Positions 32,320 to 42,184 of a DNA stretch of 45,424 nucleotides are shown one piece after another. Within the stretch, counting starts at the first letter, position 1. The number at the start of each line of letters is the position of its first letter. This DNA comes from Gnetum montanum. Taxonomy: Eukaryota; Streptophyta; Gnetopsida; Gnetales; Gnetaceae. The notes beneath the pieces were generated by a model. That model ran no database searches, was not told where the DNA came from, and worked only from the letters and a program-made list of their open reading frames with translations. Made by a program: the position numbers and the translations under genes. Location of the stretch: the NCBI GenBank assembly GCA_015680685.1, contig MNCI01029622.1, positions 800,546 through 845,969 of the forward strand. The letters run 5' to 3'.

Positions 32320-32888
32320 AGCCCATTTTTCCGCATTTTCCAGGTCGGCAAAAATTTACCAGAGCAGACCTAGAGCAATTACACTGCAAACCAGAGCCTG
32401 AAACCCTCTACGCTGGAAGTCCTGTACGCCGAGCACAGTCTCTACGCTCCGCCTACCGTGGGAACCAGCCGCTTCCCTGCACCCACCGGGGCTTTACGTC
32501 CGCCTTGTGTTCAGCCACAACTGTGTTAGACCGGTGCACCACATTTCCACTCCATAATACAGTTTATAGTTTACAGTTTACAGTTTACACTGTGTTCACG
32601 CTGCTTCTGCTTACGAGAGTTTACATTTACGCTCTGTCTACGCTGTCTACGCCATGTTTACACTGTTTACGCTGTACATGCCTTGTTTACGCTTTACGCT
32701 GTCTATGCCCTGTTTAAGCTGCATACGCCTTGTTTACGCTGTTATGTCGTTTACATTTTGTCGGTGCCTTGTTTACACTGTTCGCTCCGTTTTACGCCTG
32801 TTACACGGTTTACGCATAACCTAGTGTATAACACTTCGGTGGCGCTCGGGAAAATCCTTGTCTGATCCGCGTGCGGACCACCCAAGGT

Positions 32889-32934
32889 ACCCTACCTTCG
32901 TGCATTCCAGCTCGCCCTCAGGCGAAGGTAGGGT
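32889..32934 (+). other. U5 hairpin, E4 copy
   Basis: ACCCTACCTTCG (32889-32900) and CGAAGGTAGGGT (32923-32934) are perfect 12-bp inverted repeats around a 22-base loop. A smaller stem TCCGC-GT-GCGGA precedes it at about 32865-32876. Confidence 0.75.
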
Positions 32935-33014
32935 CATCTGTGCTCGTCCTGCGATCCCGCGGTCTCTGGCTTTTCTTCCAGTCGAGGACCGACGATTTCA
33001 GGCGGTACAGAAAT

Positions 33015-33031
33015 TGGCGCTAGAAGGAGGG
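33015..33031 (+). other. Primer binding site of E4
   Basis: TGGCGCTAGAAGGAGGG, five bases after the LTR end. Identical to the E5 site. Confidence 0.75.
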
Positions 33032-33393
33032 CCTCCGCTTAAACAAATTGACTGTATGCTTCTCAGCGTGTACGCTCATCAGCGTTTTCGCTGCCCTGTT
33101 TAAACCCTTGACTCTCAGCGTCTACGCTGTCAACCTTCCAGCGTCTACGCTGCACACGTGCCCTAGCATCTACGTCGCCTAACTTATGCCAGCGTCTACG
33201 CTGCACACTTATGCCAGTGTCTATGCTGCATAGTTACGCTAGCGTCTACGCTGCACGCTTACGCCAGCGTCTACGCTGCACACTTAGCGTCTACGTTGCT
33301 TGCAGACCAGCGTCTACGCTGCACATTTACGCTGTAGAGTCATCTACACCGGCCACATACACTCGAACAGTTTTACATACGTAATCTATCATC
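33032..33393 (+). repeat. E4 leader with AGCGTCTACGCT array
   Basis: About eleven copies of cagcgtctacgctgcac or close variants between 33064 and 33345, at 20-35 bp intervals. The arms AGCGT and ACGCT are complementary, so each unit can form a small hairpin. No gene. Confidence 0.8.
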
Positions 33394-35787
33394 ATGAATC
33401 CCGTAAACACCACTGCTGCCACTACCCAGGACATTAACATCTCAGAAATCATGGCTGCCCAGTAGTCTGTCACACCACATTTGCGAGGGCAATCCACAAT
33501 GGGGCCCCGTCGGTCTTTGAGGTTACAAGGGAGAGATCCAGCCGCTAACGTTATAACCCAAGACGAGTATAACTTCATCTGCATTAAGATACAAGCCGGC
33601 CTGGCAGTGGATCGGGCTGAGATCGAAGTAAAGAGACAATTCGAACTCTTTTACAGGGGAGGACACGAGTTCATCCCTTCCCCATACGGCGTAATCCCCA
33701 TTCCAGAACAATTCTCGGAGCTCTTTACTCAGCTCCTTCTGCACAGGAGCCAGTCATTAGACCAACCCACGCTAGAGCCTCAGCCAGAGGAAGAAGATGA
33801 GCTCGCTGCCCAATCTGAGCAGGGAGACTCATACCACACCTTGAGCCCCCAAGCACAGATGAACCCCATTTTCCATCCCAGGATAGGGGAAGTCTTGCCC
33901 GTACAACGCCCTAGATTCGCCCAAGTTCAGATGCCACTACTTGAAATGCTAGCACTCGTACACATTCCGCTCCCGAGCGATCCCCAACCGCACACCTTCC
34001 CTCTAACAGCTACCCCTAATGCAGCTGCGGGCCCATCCTCACAAGCACCGCCTCCTCATGATGGCATGGGACCAAAGTTCCCACCTCGCGTGATTGGGAT
34101 GCCACATGTGATCCCCGTGTCTACATCATCTCACTTCATACCCCATATCTAGACGCATACAGCTCCCCAAGCAGCCCCAACCCAACACGGAGTCCCCGCA
34201 TACAACGTAGCGGGACAATGGCCAGCAAGGGGGGCATCATCATATCAAATTCCCCATCACCACGTCCCGCCCCACGCAATCCCCCTGATCAATGCTCCTC
34301 AAGCACAGCCCCAGCTGCAGCAACAACAACAACCACAACATTTTCCTTTTAACATCTCAGCCTTAGCACCGCCCGCCGTTAACTACCCACAGGCACAACC
34401 GCCGATCACCCAACCTTCGGCTTTTCAACCTGTGACCCAGCAATCTAGCTGGTATGCAGCCCCACACCCCTAGCCTATGGCTTCACCAAGCACCCAAGAT
34501 TGGGCAGACGCTAAGAAATTGATGAAAGAATTAACAAATGAGGTAAAGCACCTCAAAACTGTCGCTGATGGAGAGCTGAAAGTAGTAGACTTCTACAATG
34601 ATGACCCTATCAGCTTCTCTATCCCGCAATTAACTTTGCCCAAGGGTGTCCCCCTTCCAACATTGACTAAGTATAATGGGGAGATAGAACCCAACGCCCA
34701 CCTCATCATGTTCAAATTAGAGTACGCACTCCTTCAGGCATGGCCCCACTCGATACTACGAATATTCCCCATGTCCCTCGCGGGAAGGGCACTCAACTGG
34801 TACCGGGCCTTGCCCAGGAATTCCATCCTTTCCCTAGACGATCTTCTATGCCAGTTTGTGACCAGGTTCAAGTATAACTTGAAACCCGAAGCAACACTGG
34901 ACAGCCTCATGCAGATCAAGCAAGCGCCACTCGAACCGGTGCAGAAGTTCATCCAAAGATGGAGCGCAGCTCTCAACGAGTTGCACGACCCAATCTCTCC
35001 AACATATCTGCTCACGATACTGAAAGGGGCTGTTAATGACTTCTTCAAGTCCAAACTGTATTACCTCAATGCACGCAATCTGAATCAAGCATTTGAGCAA
35101 ATCAAAAACATAGAGGAAGCTGCTCAAAACAACAACGACCCTACTTACCTGGCCTTCAGAGACCAACACACTAAGAAAGACAAAGAAAAGGCCAAGGCAA
35201 CTGTAGCAGCGATAGCGGGGGCACAGCAAACAAACACCACACATCAATACAAACCACCCGCTCCCCCCACTAACTACTATCAGCCCGCTCCCACAACAGC
35301 CCCAGAGTCATCATCACAAAACCCGATGAACCGTACGCGTAACTTCGAGAGGAAGGAACCCTCTCAGTACACGCCTTTACCGATGAAACCATCCCAGCTC
35401 TTTGATCAACTCTTAAAGGCTGGATTGATGCAACACAAGCAATTGTCCCCAGCGGCTATCCAAAGACATGACCGGTTCTGTCAACTTGTATAGAACCCAA
35501 GCTTGGCAACGCCGGTTGAGCTGCCCGTGCCCAAAGGATTCAGGATGGATCGCTTTTGCGACTATCACCAACGCAATGGGCATGGAACGGATTACTGCTT
35601 CACCTTGAAGCAGGACATCCAGAGGATGATTGATGATGGCAAGATTACCTTCGACGAGGCTAACCCCGTCCAACCGCAAAACCAGACCATGGGGATGTAT
35701 AAAGACCCCCTGAACGCTAAAGAGACACCGTATGTAATTACCTCAATCTATTGTGATGATGACTCCAGCACACCCCGCATCAACACC
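33394..35787 (+). pseudogene. gag: E4 gag, truncated by E5
   Basis: One frame runs from ATG 33394 (MNPVNTTAATTQ) to the E5 junction, with stops at 33463, 34150, 34471 and 35491 and no frameshift. At the last three the E5 relative has Gln. The N-terminal segment has RRSLRLQG and a conserved block around DEYNFICIKIQAG, followed by a Pro/Gln-rich stretch. The capsid domain has LTKYNGEIEPNAHLI and RALNWYRALPRNS (34660-34830). A basic Ala/Lys linker precedes the zinc knuckle CDYHQRNGHGTDYC near 35557. Protease is not reached. Confidence 0.88.
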
Positions 35788-36272
35788 TGAAACACCACAA
35801 AAATTTTTGAGTTTAGCATTTGTTTGACAAGAAGCAGATCCCCGTGACCCACAGACGACTTTGGCTACATTTGAAGTCACACAGGGTAATTTTGAGAATC
35901 GAAACACCTGGTTTTTACCAAGTGTTGTGCCAGCATATACGCCCAGCATATACGCCTAGCGTTTACGCCCAGTGTCTATGCCCAGCGTCTACGCCCGGCT
36001 TCTACGCCCGACGATCAGCATACACGCCTCACGCATGCTCAACAGGTGCAACAGGAGTAAGAATTGAAGCAATTTGGCGTCCAGCATCCATCAGTGTATA
36101 CGCCCCAGCGTATACGCCAGCATCTATCCAAGGCCACGCCCAGCGTATACGCCCGGCGTATACGCCGGCCTGTTGTAGCATATACGCCCAGCGTATATCA
36201 TGTTTCTAAATTGTAACGCCCAGTCTATACGCCACGAGTCTCCCAGTCCGATTTTCCCTGTAACCCTACCCC

Positions 36273-36280
36273 TATAAATA
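36273..36280 (+). promoter_or_regulatory. TATA box of the E5 LTR
   Basis: tataaata in cccctataaatagcccat, aligned with the E3 and E4 promoters. Confidence 0.65.
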
Positions 36281-36799
36281 GCCCATTTTTCCGCATTTAC
36301 CAGGTCGGCAAAAATTTACTAGAGTAGACCCAGAGCAATTACGCTGCCGAAACCCCCTTACGCTTACGCTTACGCTGGAAGTCCTGTACGCCGAGCACAA
36401 TCCGCGCTCCGCCTACCATGTCAGCCAGCTGCATCCCTGCGTCCACCGGGGCTTTACGTCCGCCTTGTGTCCCTACACAACTGCGTTAGACCGGTGAACA
36501 ACATTTTAACTCTGTAATCCATTGTTTACGCTTGTTGCAAGTTCTTTTACAGTTTTACGTTAATTTGGCCCACACTTCGTTTACGCCTGTTTACGTTCAT
36601 GCTCCGTTTGCGCCCGCATACGCCCACTGTTTACACCGTTTATGTTTGTTTACGCCCAACCCTGTTTACGTCCTTTACGCTTACGCTCTGTCTACGCCTG
36701 TTTCACTATTTACGCTCCGTCTACGCATAACCCAATGTGTAATGCTTCGGCGGCGCTCGGGGAAATCCTTGTCTGATCCGCGTGCGGACCACCCAAGGT

Positions 36800-36845
36800 A
36801 CCCTACCTTCGTGCATTCCAGCACGTCCTCAGGCGAAGGTGGGGT
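36800..36845 (+). other. U5 hairpin, E5 copy
   Basis: ACCCTACCTTCG (36800-36811) pairs with CGAAGGTGGGGT (36834-36845). The single difference from E4 leaves a U-G wobble pair in RNA. Confidence 0.7.
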
Positions 36846-36925
36846 CATCTGTGCTCGTCCTGCGATCCCGTGGTCTCTATTTCCTGTTCCAGCCGGGGAC
36901 CGACGATTTCAAGTGGTACATATTT

Positions 36926-36942
36926 TGGCGCTAGAAGGAGGG
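36926..36942 (+). other. Primer binding site of E5
   Basis: TGGCGCTAGAAGGAGGG, the same as E4. Confidence 0.75.
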
Positions 36943-37355
36943 TATTCGCTTAAACAATTTGACTCCACGCTCGTCAGCGTCTACGCATGTCAGTGTTTTC
37001 GCTGCCCAGTTTAAACCCCCGACTCTCAGCGTCTATGCTGTCGATTCTTTAGCATCTACACCCCAAACCCTAGTGTATATGCTGCACCCAAACCCTAGCG
37101 TATACGCTGCACATAAACCCTAGCGTATACGCTGCACATAAACCCTAGTGTATCCTAGTGTATACGCTTCACTTACGCCAGCGTTTACGCTGCACAATTA
37201 CGCCAGCATTTACGCTACACAATTACACCAGAGTTTATGCTGCACAATTACGCCAGCGTTTACGCTGCATACTTACGTTGTAGATTTTTCTACGCCAGTT
37301 GCATACACTACGCTATCCAGTACATCAATCTCTCAGACTCAAACCGTCTATCATC
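36943..37355 (+). repeat. E5 leader with AGCGT(A/T)TACGCT array
   Basis: Two sub-arrays: ctagcgtatacgctgcacat (about 37065-37170) and cagcgtttacgctgcacaat with a period near 25 bp (about 37185-37275). Unit sequences differ from E4, so the arrays have evolved locally while keeping the AGCGT..ACGCT form. Confidence 0.8.
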
Positions 37356-39734
37356 ATGAATCCCATAAACATAACCGCTGCTACTACCCAGAACGTTAAT
37401 ATCTCAGACACAACAGCTACCCAGCAATCTATCACACAACATATGGGAGGGCAATCCACAATGGGGCCCCGTCAGTCATTGAGGTTGCAAGGGAAAGACC
37501 CTGCCGCTAACGTTATAAGCCAAGACGAGTATAACTTCATCTGCATTAAGATGCAAGCTGGCCTGGCAGTAGATCGGGCTGAAATGGAGGTAAAAAGGCA
37601 ATTTGAAATCTTTTACAGAGGGGGATATGAATTCATCCCTTCCCCATACGACGTAATCCCCATTCCAGAACAATTCTCGAAACTCTTTACGCAACTCCTT
37701 CTGCACAGGAGCCAATCACTAGACCAAATTACGACAGATCCACAACGGGACGAAGAGGACGAATTCGTTGCCCAATCTGAACACGAAGACTCCTACCATA
37801 CCCTTAGTCCACATAACCACATGAACCCCGTATTTAACCCAGACGCAGGGGAGGTCATACCCCTCCAACCCCCTAACTCTGCCCACACTCAAGCACCGTT
37901 ACAAGAAACATCCGCGTCAGCCCAGGTCCCTCCCCAAGGTAACCCTTTGCCCAACGCCTTCCCTTTTACAGTTGCGGGTTCATCCTCACAAACACCGCCC
38001 CCTCACAGTAATGTGGGAGTGACATTCTAATCCCAAGCGGTGAGAATGCCACATGTTATACCCATGTCCACATCTGCCCACTACATCCCGCATGTCCAAA
38101 CGCATATACCCCCTTTCACTGTCGTAACCCAACAAGGAGCCTCCTCGTACAACATGGCCGGACAATGGCCGATGATTGGCACGACGTCGCACCAGATTTC
38201 CCACCACTATGTACCATCCCACACGTTGCCACCAGCTCATGTGCCCCAGTCACAGCCATGACCACAGCAGCAACAACCTCCTCTCTATAATGTGTTGCCC
38301 CTAGTGCCATCTACTGTACACTTCCCACAAACGCAACCACCAACAACGCAACTTTCAGCCTTCCAATCCACCGTCCAACAGTCTAACCCATACAGCGTGC
38401 CACAAGCTCAAACCGCCATGCTCCCACGCACTCAGGATTGGGCAGATTCCAAAAGAATGATGCAGGAATTAACTGACAAGGTAAAACGCCTCAAGACAAC
38501 CGCTGACGGGGAATTGAAGGTAGTAGACTTCTATAACGATGACCCCATCAGCTCTTCCGTCCCACCTTTAACTCTACCCAAGGGCGTCTCCCTACCAATG
38601 CTAACCAAGTATAATGGGGAGACAGATCCTAACACGCATTTAATAACATTCAGGTTAGAGTGCGCACTGCTACAAGCATGGCCCCATGCGATTCTACGCG
38701 TTTTTCCCATGTCCCTCTCGGGGAGAGCACTCGATTGGTATAGGGCACTCTCAAGAAACTCTGTTTCCTCCTTGGAGAACCTACTGCACCAGTTCGTGAC
38801 CAGGTTCAAATATAACCTAAAACCTGAGGCCACACTAGATAGCCTCATGCAGGTCAAGCAGACACCGCTTGAACCGATCCAGAAATTTATTCAGAGGTGG
38901 AGCGCCGCCCTCAATGAGCTGCACGAGGAAATCTCCCAGACATACCTGCTCACTATTTTGAAAGGAGTCGTCAACGATTTCTTTAAATCCAAGTTGTACT
39001 ATCTAAACACCCGCAATCTCAACCAAGCTTTCGAGCAAATTAAAAACATAGAAGAAGCAGCCCAAAACAGCAATGACCCGGCCTACGTAGCCTTTAAAAA
39101 TCAACATGCTAAAAAAGATAAAGAAAAGGCTAAAACGACTATAGCGTCGATAGCAAGGGCACAACAACAAACTAGGCCGCCGCAAACCCCTGCTAATTAC
39201 AACAAACCAACTCCAACGATTGTGCAAGAATCATCGTCACAGCATAATCCAGCGAACCGCACATGCAATTTTGAGAGGAAAGAACCCTCTCAATATACAC
39301 CCCTACCCATGAAGCCATCCCTGCTTTTCGATCAGCTCCTGAAGGCCAGTTTAATGCAGCATAAACAGTTATCTCCCGCGGCCATCCAGAGACATGACCG
39401 GTTCTGTCAACTCGTTCAGAACCCAAGCCTAGTAATGCCGAATGAGCCCCCTGTACCTAAAGGCTTCAGGATGGATCACTTTTGCGATTACCATCAACGA
39501 AATGGGCACGGAACATATTACTGTTTCACCTTGAAGCAGGACCTACAGCGAATGATCAATGAAGGCCAAATTACCTTCGACGAAGCAAACCCGATTCAAC
39601 CACAAAATCAAGCTATGGGGGTCTATAAAGATCCTTTGAACGCTAAAGAGGCGCCATACACCACCAGTACAGTCTGCCTTGACGATGATTCTGAGCCATC
39701 TTACATTAACACCATATCTCCCGAATATACGTAG
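37356..39734 (+). pseudogene. gag: E5 gag
   Basis: Starts MNPINITAATTQN. One frame, with stops at 38028, 38259 and 39732. Order: RQSLRLQG; a conserved block from DEYNFICIKMQAG to HRSQSL (about residues 60-130); a Glu-rich stretch; a Pro/Gln-rich spacer; the capsid domain with LTKYNGETDPNTHLI, RALDWYRAL and FVTRFKYNLKPEA (38590-38830); a KKDKEKAK linker; the zinc knuckle CDYHQRNGHGTYYC near 39484. The 39732 stop lies inside the linker to protease, at a codon that was probably Gln, so gag and protease were originally one frame, as in E3. Confidence 0.88.
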
Positions 39735-41503
39735 CCAACATCCAACAAACCTTTTGTAGTTCGCACACCTGTCCCTGCGTCTACACCCGCACCCCAGCTG
39801 TCCCATCCTTTACAACAGCCGTATGTCGTTTAGATACCCTCGGCAGTGGCAACACCTAACACCACGACACGCGACAAGCCATATGTGGTGCGTGTCCCTC
39901 CTGTTACTCCCCTAAATGCACAAACTCCGCATAACCGGCCTACTCCTTTTGTGGGCTGAGTACCCTCAGCAACCGTAACAGCCAAGGTCCAACCTTCGCC
40001 CAAACCAACCCCACTTGTCATTAGAATACCCAAAGGTCCCCAGGACTACCAAGCCTCTGTGTCACAAACACAACGCCAACCTAGGTCCTACGTTGTTAGG
40101 GTGCCTGTCCAGCCTCTAACTAAGCACATCCAGCAGTACAAGAGTCATCCCGTCCAACCCCATATGTGGTAAAACTCCCAGTGCAAACCGAAATGCCAAA
40201 ACCAACGGCATCTCCACGCCGCACGCGAGAACGTCCCGAAGATAGACTTGCGCGTGAACGTATGGAGAATGGATGCCAAAGGTTAGCTCTGGGACCACCT
40301 AAGCCCACTCCCCTCAACTCCGTGTCCATGTCATCATCTACCGATCAACCAAGCACAGGCAATGAAGGCGAGTCATCTGAAAAACATGAATCATCTGAAA
40401 CGACAGCTCCGAAAACTGACAAACCAACAAGATGGGAGATAAAACTGTTGGGTCCAATGGATCCAATCAGCACCGATAGAAACACCCCCAACAGTGAAAA
40501 CTTCGCAACCGCCTTAACACAAGTCACGCAAGCATTAAAACAAAAAAACACTTCACTAAGCTTGTATGACTTAGTCCTAACATCTCAAACGCATCGGGAA
40601 GCTCTAGTGCGCATGTTAACATCAATCCCGGTGAGCGAGGATTTACCCCTAAACGAACCCTCCATCCATGCGGTGATGTTCTCACCCCATGGGACTACTC
40701 CCAAGGCTCTAAAATTCCATGACGACAACATCAAGGTCGATAAAAGAACGAAGGAGGTGACAACAGCTCCCATGTTCATAACAATCTGTATAAACCGATT
40801 TAAAATACATAGGGTCCATGTAGACGATGGAGCTACAACAAACGTTGTGCCGTACCACATTATCGAGCAGCTAGGGCTTACCGAACTGCTTAAACCAGCC
40901 ACGACTACATGTTTAAAGTCATTCAGTGGGTCACGCATAATGGTGAAAGGCTCCATAACCCTAGACTTTATAGCGGGAGATCAATTCCCGACATCTGCTG
41001 AGTTTCTGGTAGTGGACGAGATGCCAGGGTTCAACCTGATATTGGGAAGACCCTGGTTAGCCCAACTGAGAGATGTCTCTTCCCCTATCCATCAGGAAAT
41101 TCATCTGCCTTATGAAGGCGGAGAAATTGTCATACGTGGCAAAGCAGTTACTCCTATTATCTCATCACATATGGACGTGGACCAGGGCTCAAAAGTCGAA
41201 TTTGAAAAGCCTAGCCAAAATAACGAAAATCGGCAACCATCGATAAGCGGTAAATCTTCCGACATGGAACAAAAACCTCCTCAAACAGAAACATCTACAC
41301 CTCCTCGAGTAGAAACGGATATAGAGTTCCCTAGGGACACTGAAATATCCGAAAACGCTAACACAAAAGACATTCCATCAGAGGTCCTTTGGGCCGAATT
41401 GCCATTTAATGTAATCAGCGAAGGTGACGCTGAATGCCGGATCATGCCGGTTGAAAAATCGTCTAACATTAAAACGAAAAAGATCAAAAAATTACTGAAG
41501 TGA
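39735..41503 (+). pseudogene. pro: E5 protease and linker
   Basis: The first 400 bp encode PFVVRVP-type repeats with stops, and one frameshift lies near 40120. From 40166 a frame of 445 codons stays open to 41503. It has a charged segment (RRTRERPEDRLARERME), then a retropepsin with the active-site DDGA at about 40822-40833 (VHVDDGATTNVVP) and FNLILGRPWL near 41032-41061. A tail of about 130 residues rich in Glu, Ser and Thr ends in KTKKIKKLLK. The position of protease at the end of the gag frame and the Lys-rich terminus match E3. No RT follows; the TAAACT array and the antisense gene come next. Confidence 0.88.
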
Positions 41504-41519
41504 TTCTATCACTCTTAGT

Positions 41520-41755
41520 CCGAAATGACGTTAAACTATAAAAACTATTATAAGTCTGAAATGACACTAAACTACAATAAAACAGGAAAAACAATTAAAT
41601 GCCACTCCCGGTCCGAAATGACACTAAACTATCATGTCCGCAATGACATAAAACTAGCCACGATCAGCAATGATCGGTTAGCCGAAAAATCTATCCGCGT
41701 CCTCCAAAACATCCCTTGATTACGCATGGGGCCCAAGATGGCCATAAACTAGTAC
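41520..41755 (+). repeat. TAAACT-box array downstream of the E5 protease
   Basis: Five boxes (gacgttaaactat, gacactaaactac, gacactaaactat, gacataaaactag, ggccataaactag), in the same place and orientation as E3 22640-22935. Confidence 0.7.
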
Positions 41756-41980
41756 TTGCTTTTCATTCTACTTTTATAATCGCTTCCTGTATTGCACTTA
41801 AAACAGAAAATAAACCAAAATATTTTACGTTTCTATGGCGTGTTAAACCCAAAATCAACAACAAATATATATATATATATGCATGTTATTACATACAATC
41901 AACCATCTCTGTTCATTTCATAATGTTCAAGTTACAGTTTTAGTATAAGTTTGAATTGAAAAACGAAAAATGCTAAAATG
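41756..41980. other. Spacer between the TAAACT array and the antisense gene end
   Basis: AT-rich, with an (AT)n run at about 41864-41880. Probably the 3' UTR side of the minus-strand gene. Confidence 0.45.
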
Positions 41981-42082
41981 CTAAGCGTCTGGGGCATGAG
42001 GATCGTCCTCCTTGGGCCCACCAGCATTAGAGGCCCCTGCTCCACTGGGGCCAGCTTCTCCAGTCTCATCACCACCTTCATC

Positions 42083-42184
42083 CTGAAAAGACCAAAGAGA
42101 AAATAATCAACACAAAAAATGAGCGAATGTCAAAATTCCAAACATTAGTCAAATCAATTAAATCCAAAAAGACAAAACACTTAC
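42083..42184 (-). other. Last intron of the E5 antisense gene
   Basis: 102 bp, donor CCTATG/GTAAGT and acceptor GTCTTTTCAG/GATG, joining GGPPM to DEGGDETGEAG in frame. Confidence 0.75.

Larger units (their letters stand above)
31856..33009 (+). repeat. 5' LTR of E4
   Basis: 1154 bp. U3 holds an array of gcgtatacgccca and gcgtctacgccca words (31990-32245). The TATA box is at 32313-32319. The R/U5 part has many tttacgctg and tctacgc words (32400-32815). The perfect 12-bp hairpin is at 32889-32934, and the LTR ends in ggcggtaca. Confidence 0.85.
31856..35787 (+). mobile_element. E4: Tat-lineage element nested in the E3 3' LTR, left part
   Basis: Starts with tgaaacaccac in the middle of E3's 3' LTR. 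Contains a complete 1154-bp LTR, primer binding site, motif-array leader and most of gag. It is interrupted at 35787, within a gag segment aligning to E5 position about 39710, by the LTR of E5. The E4 and E5 LTRs differ in many places, so they are not the two ends of one recent element. Confidence 0.82.
35788..36920 (+). repeat. 5' LTR of E5
   Basis: Homologous to the E4 LTR along its length but clearly diverged. gcgtatacgccc array at 35932-36230, TATA box at 36273-36280, U5 hairpin at 36800-36845. Confidence 0.87.

Noticed and set aside
33064-33345. AGCGTCTACGCT units as a CRISPR-like array
   Set aside because: Repeats are short and variable, spacers are irregular, and the context is the leader of a plant retrotransposon.
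35788-36920. Second LTR at 35788 as the 3' LTR of E4
   Set aside because: It differs clearly from the E4 LTR, no polypurine tract precedes it, it interrupts gag, and it is followed by its own primer binding site and gag. It is the 5' LTR of E5.
36532-37014. Plus-strand frames through the TACGC arrays of E4 and E5 (also 32505-33103)
   Set aside because: The Tyr/Ala/Cys-rich products result from translating short repeats; they span the LTR end and primer binding site and are not conserved between copies.
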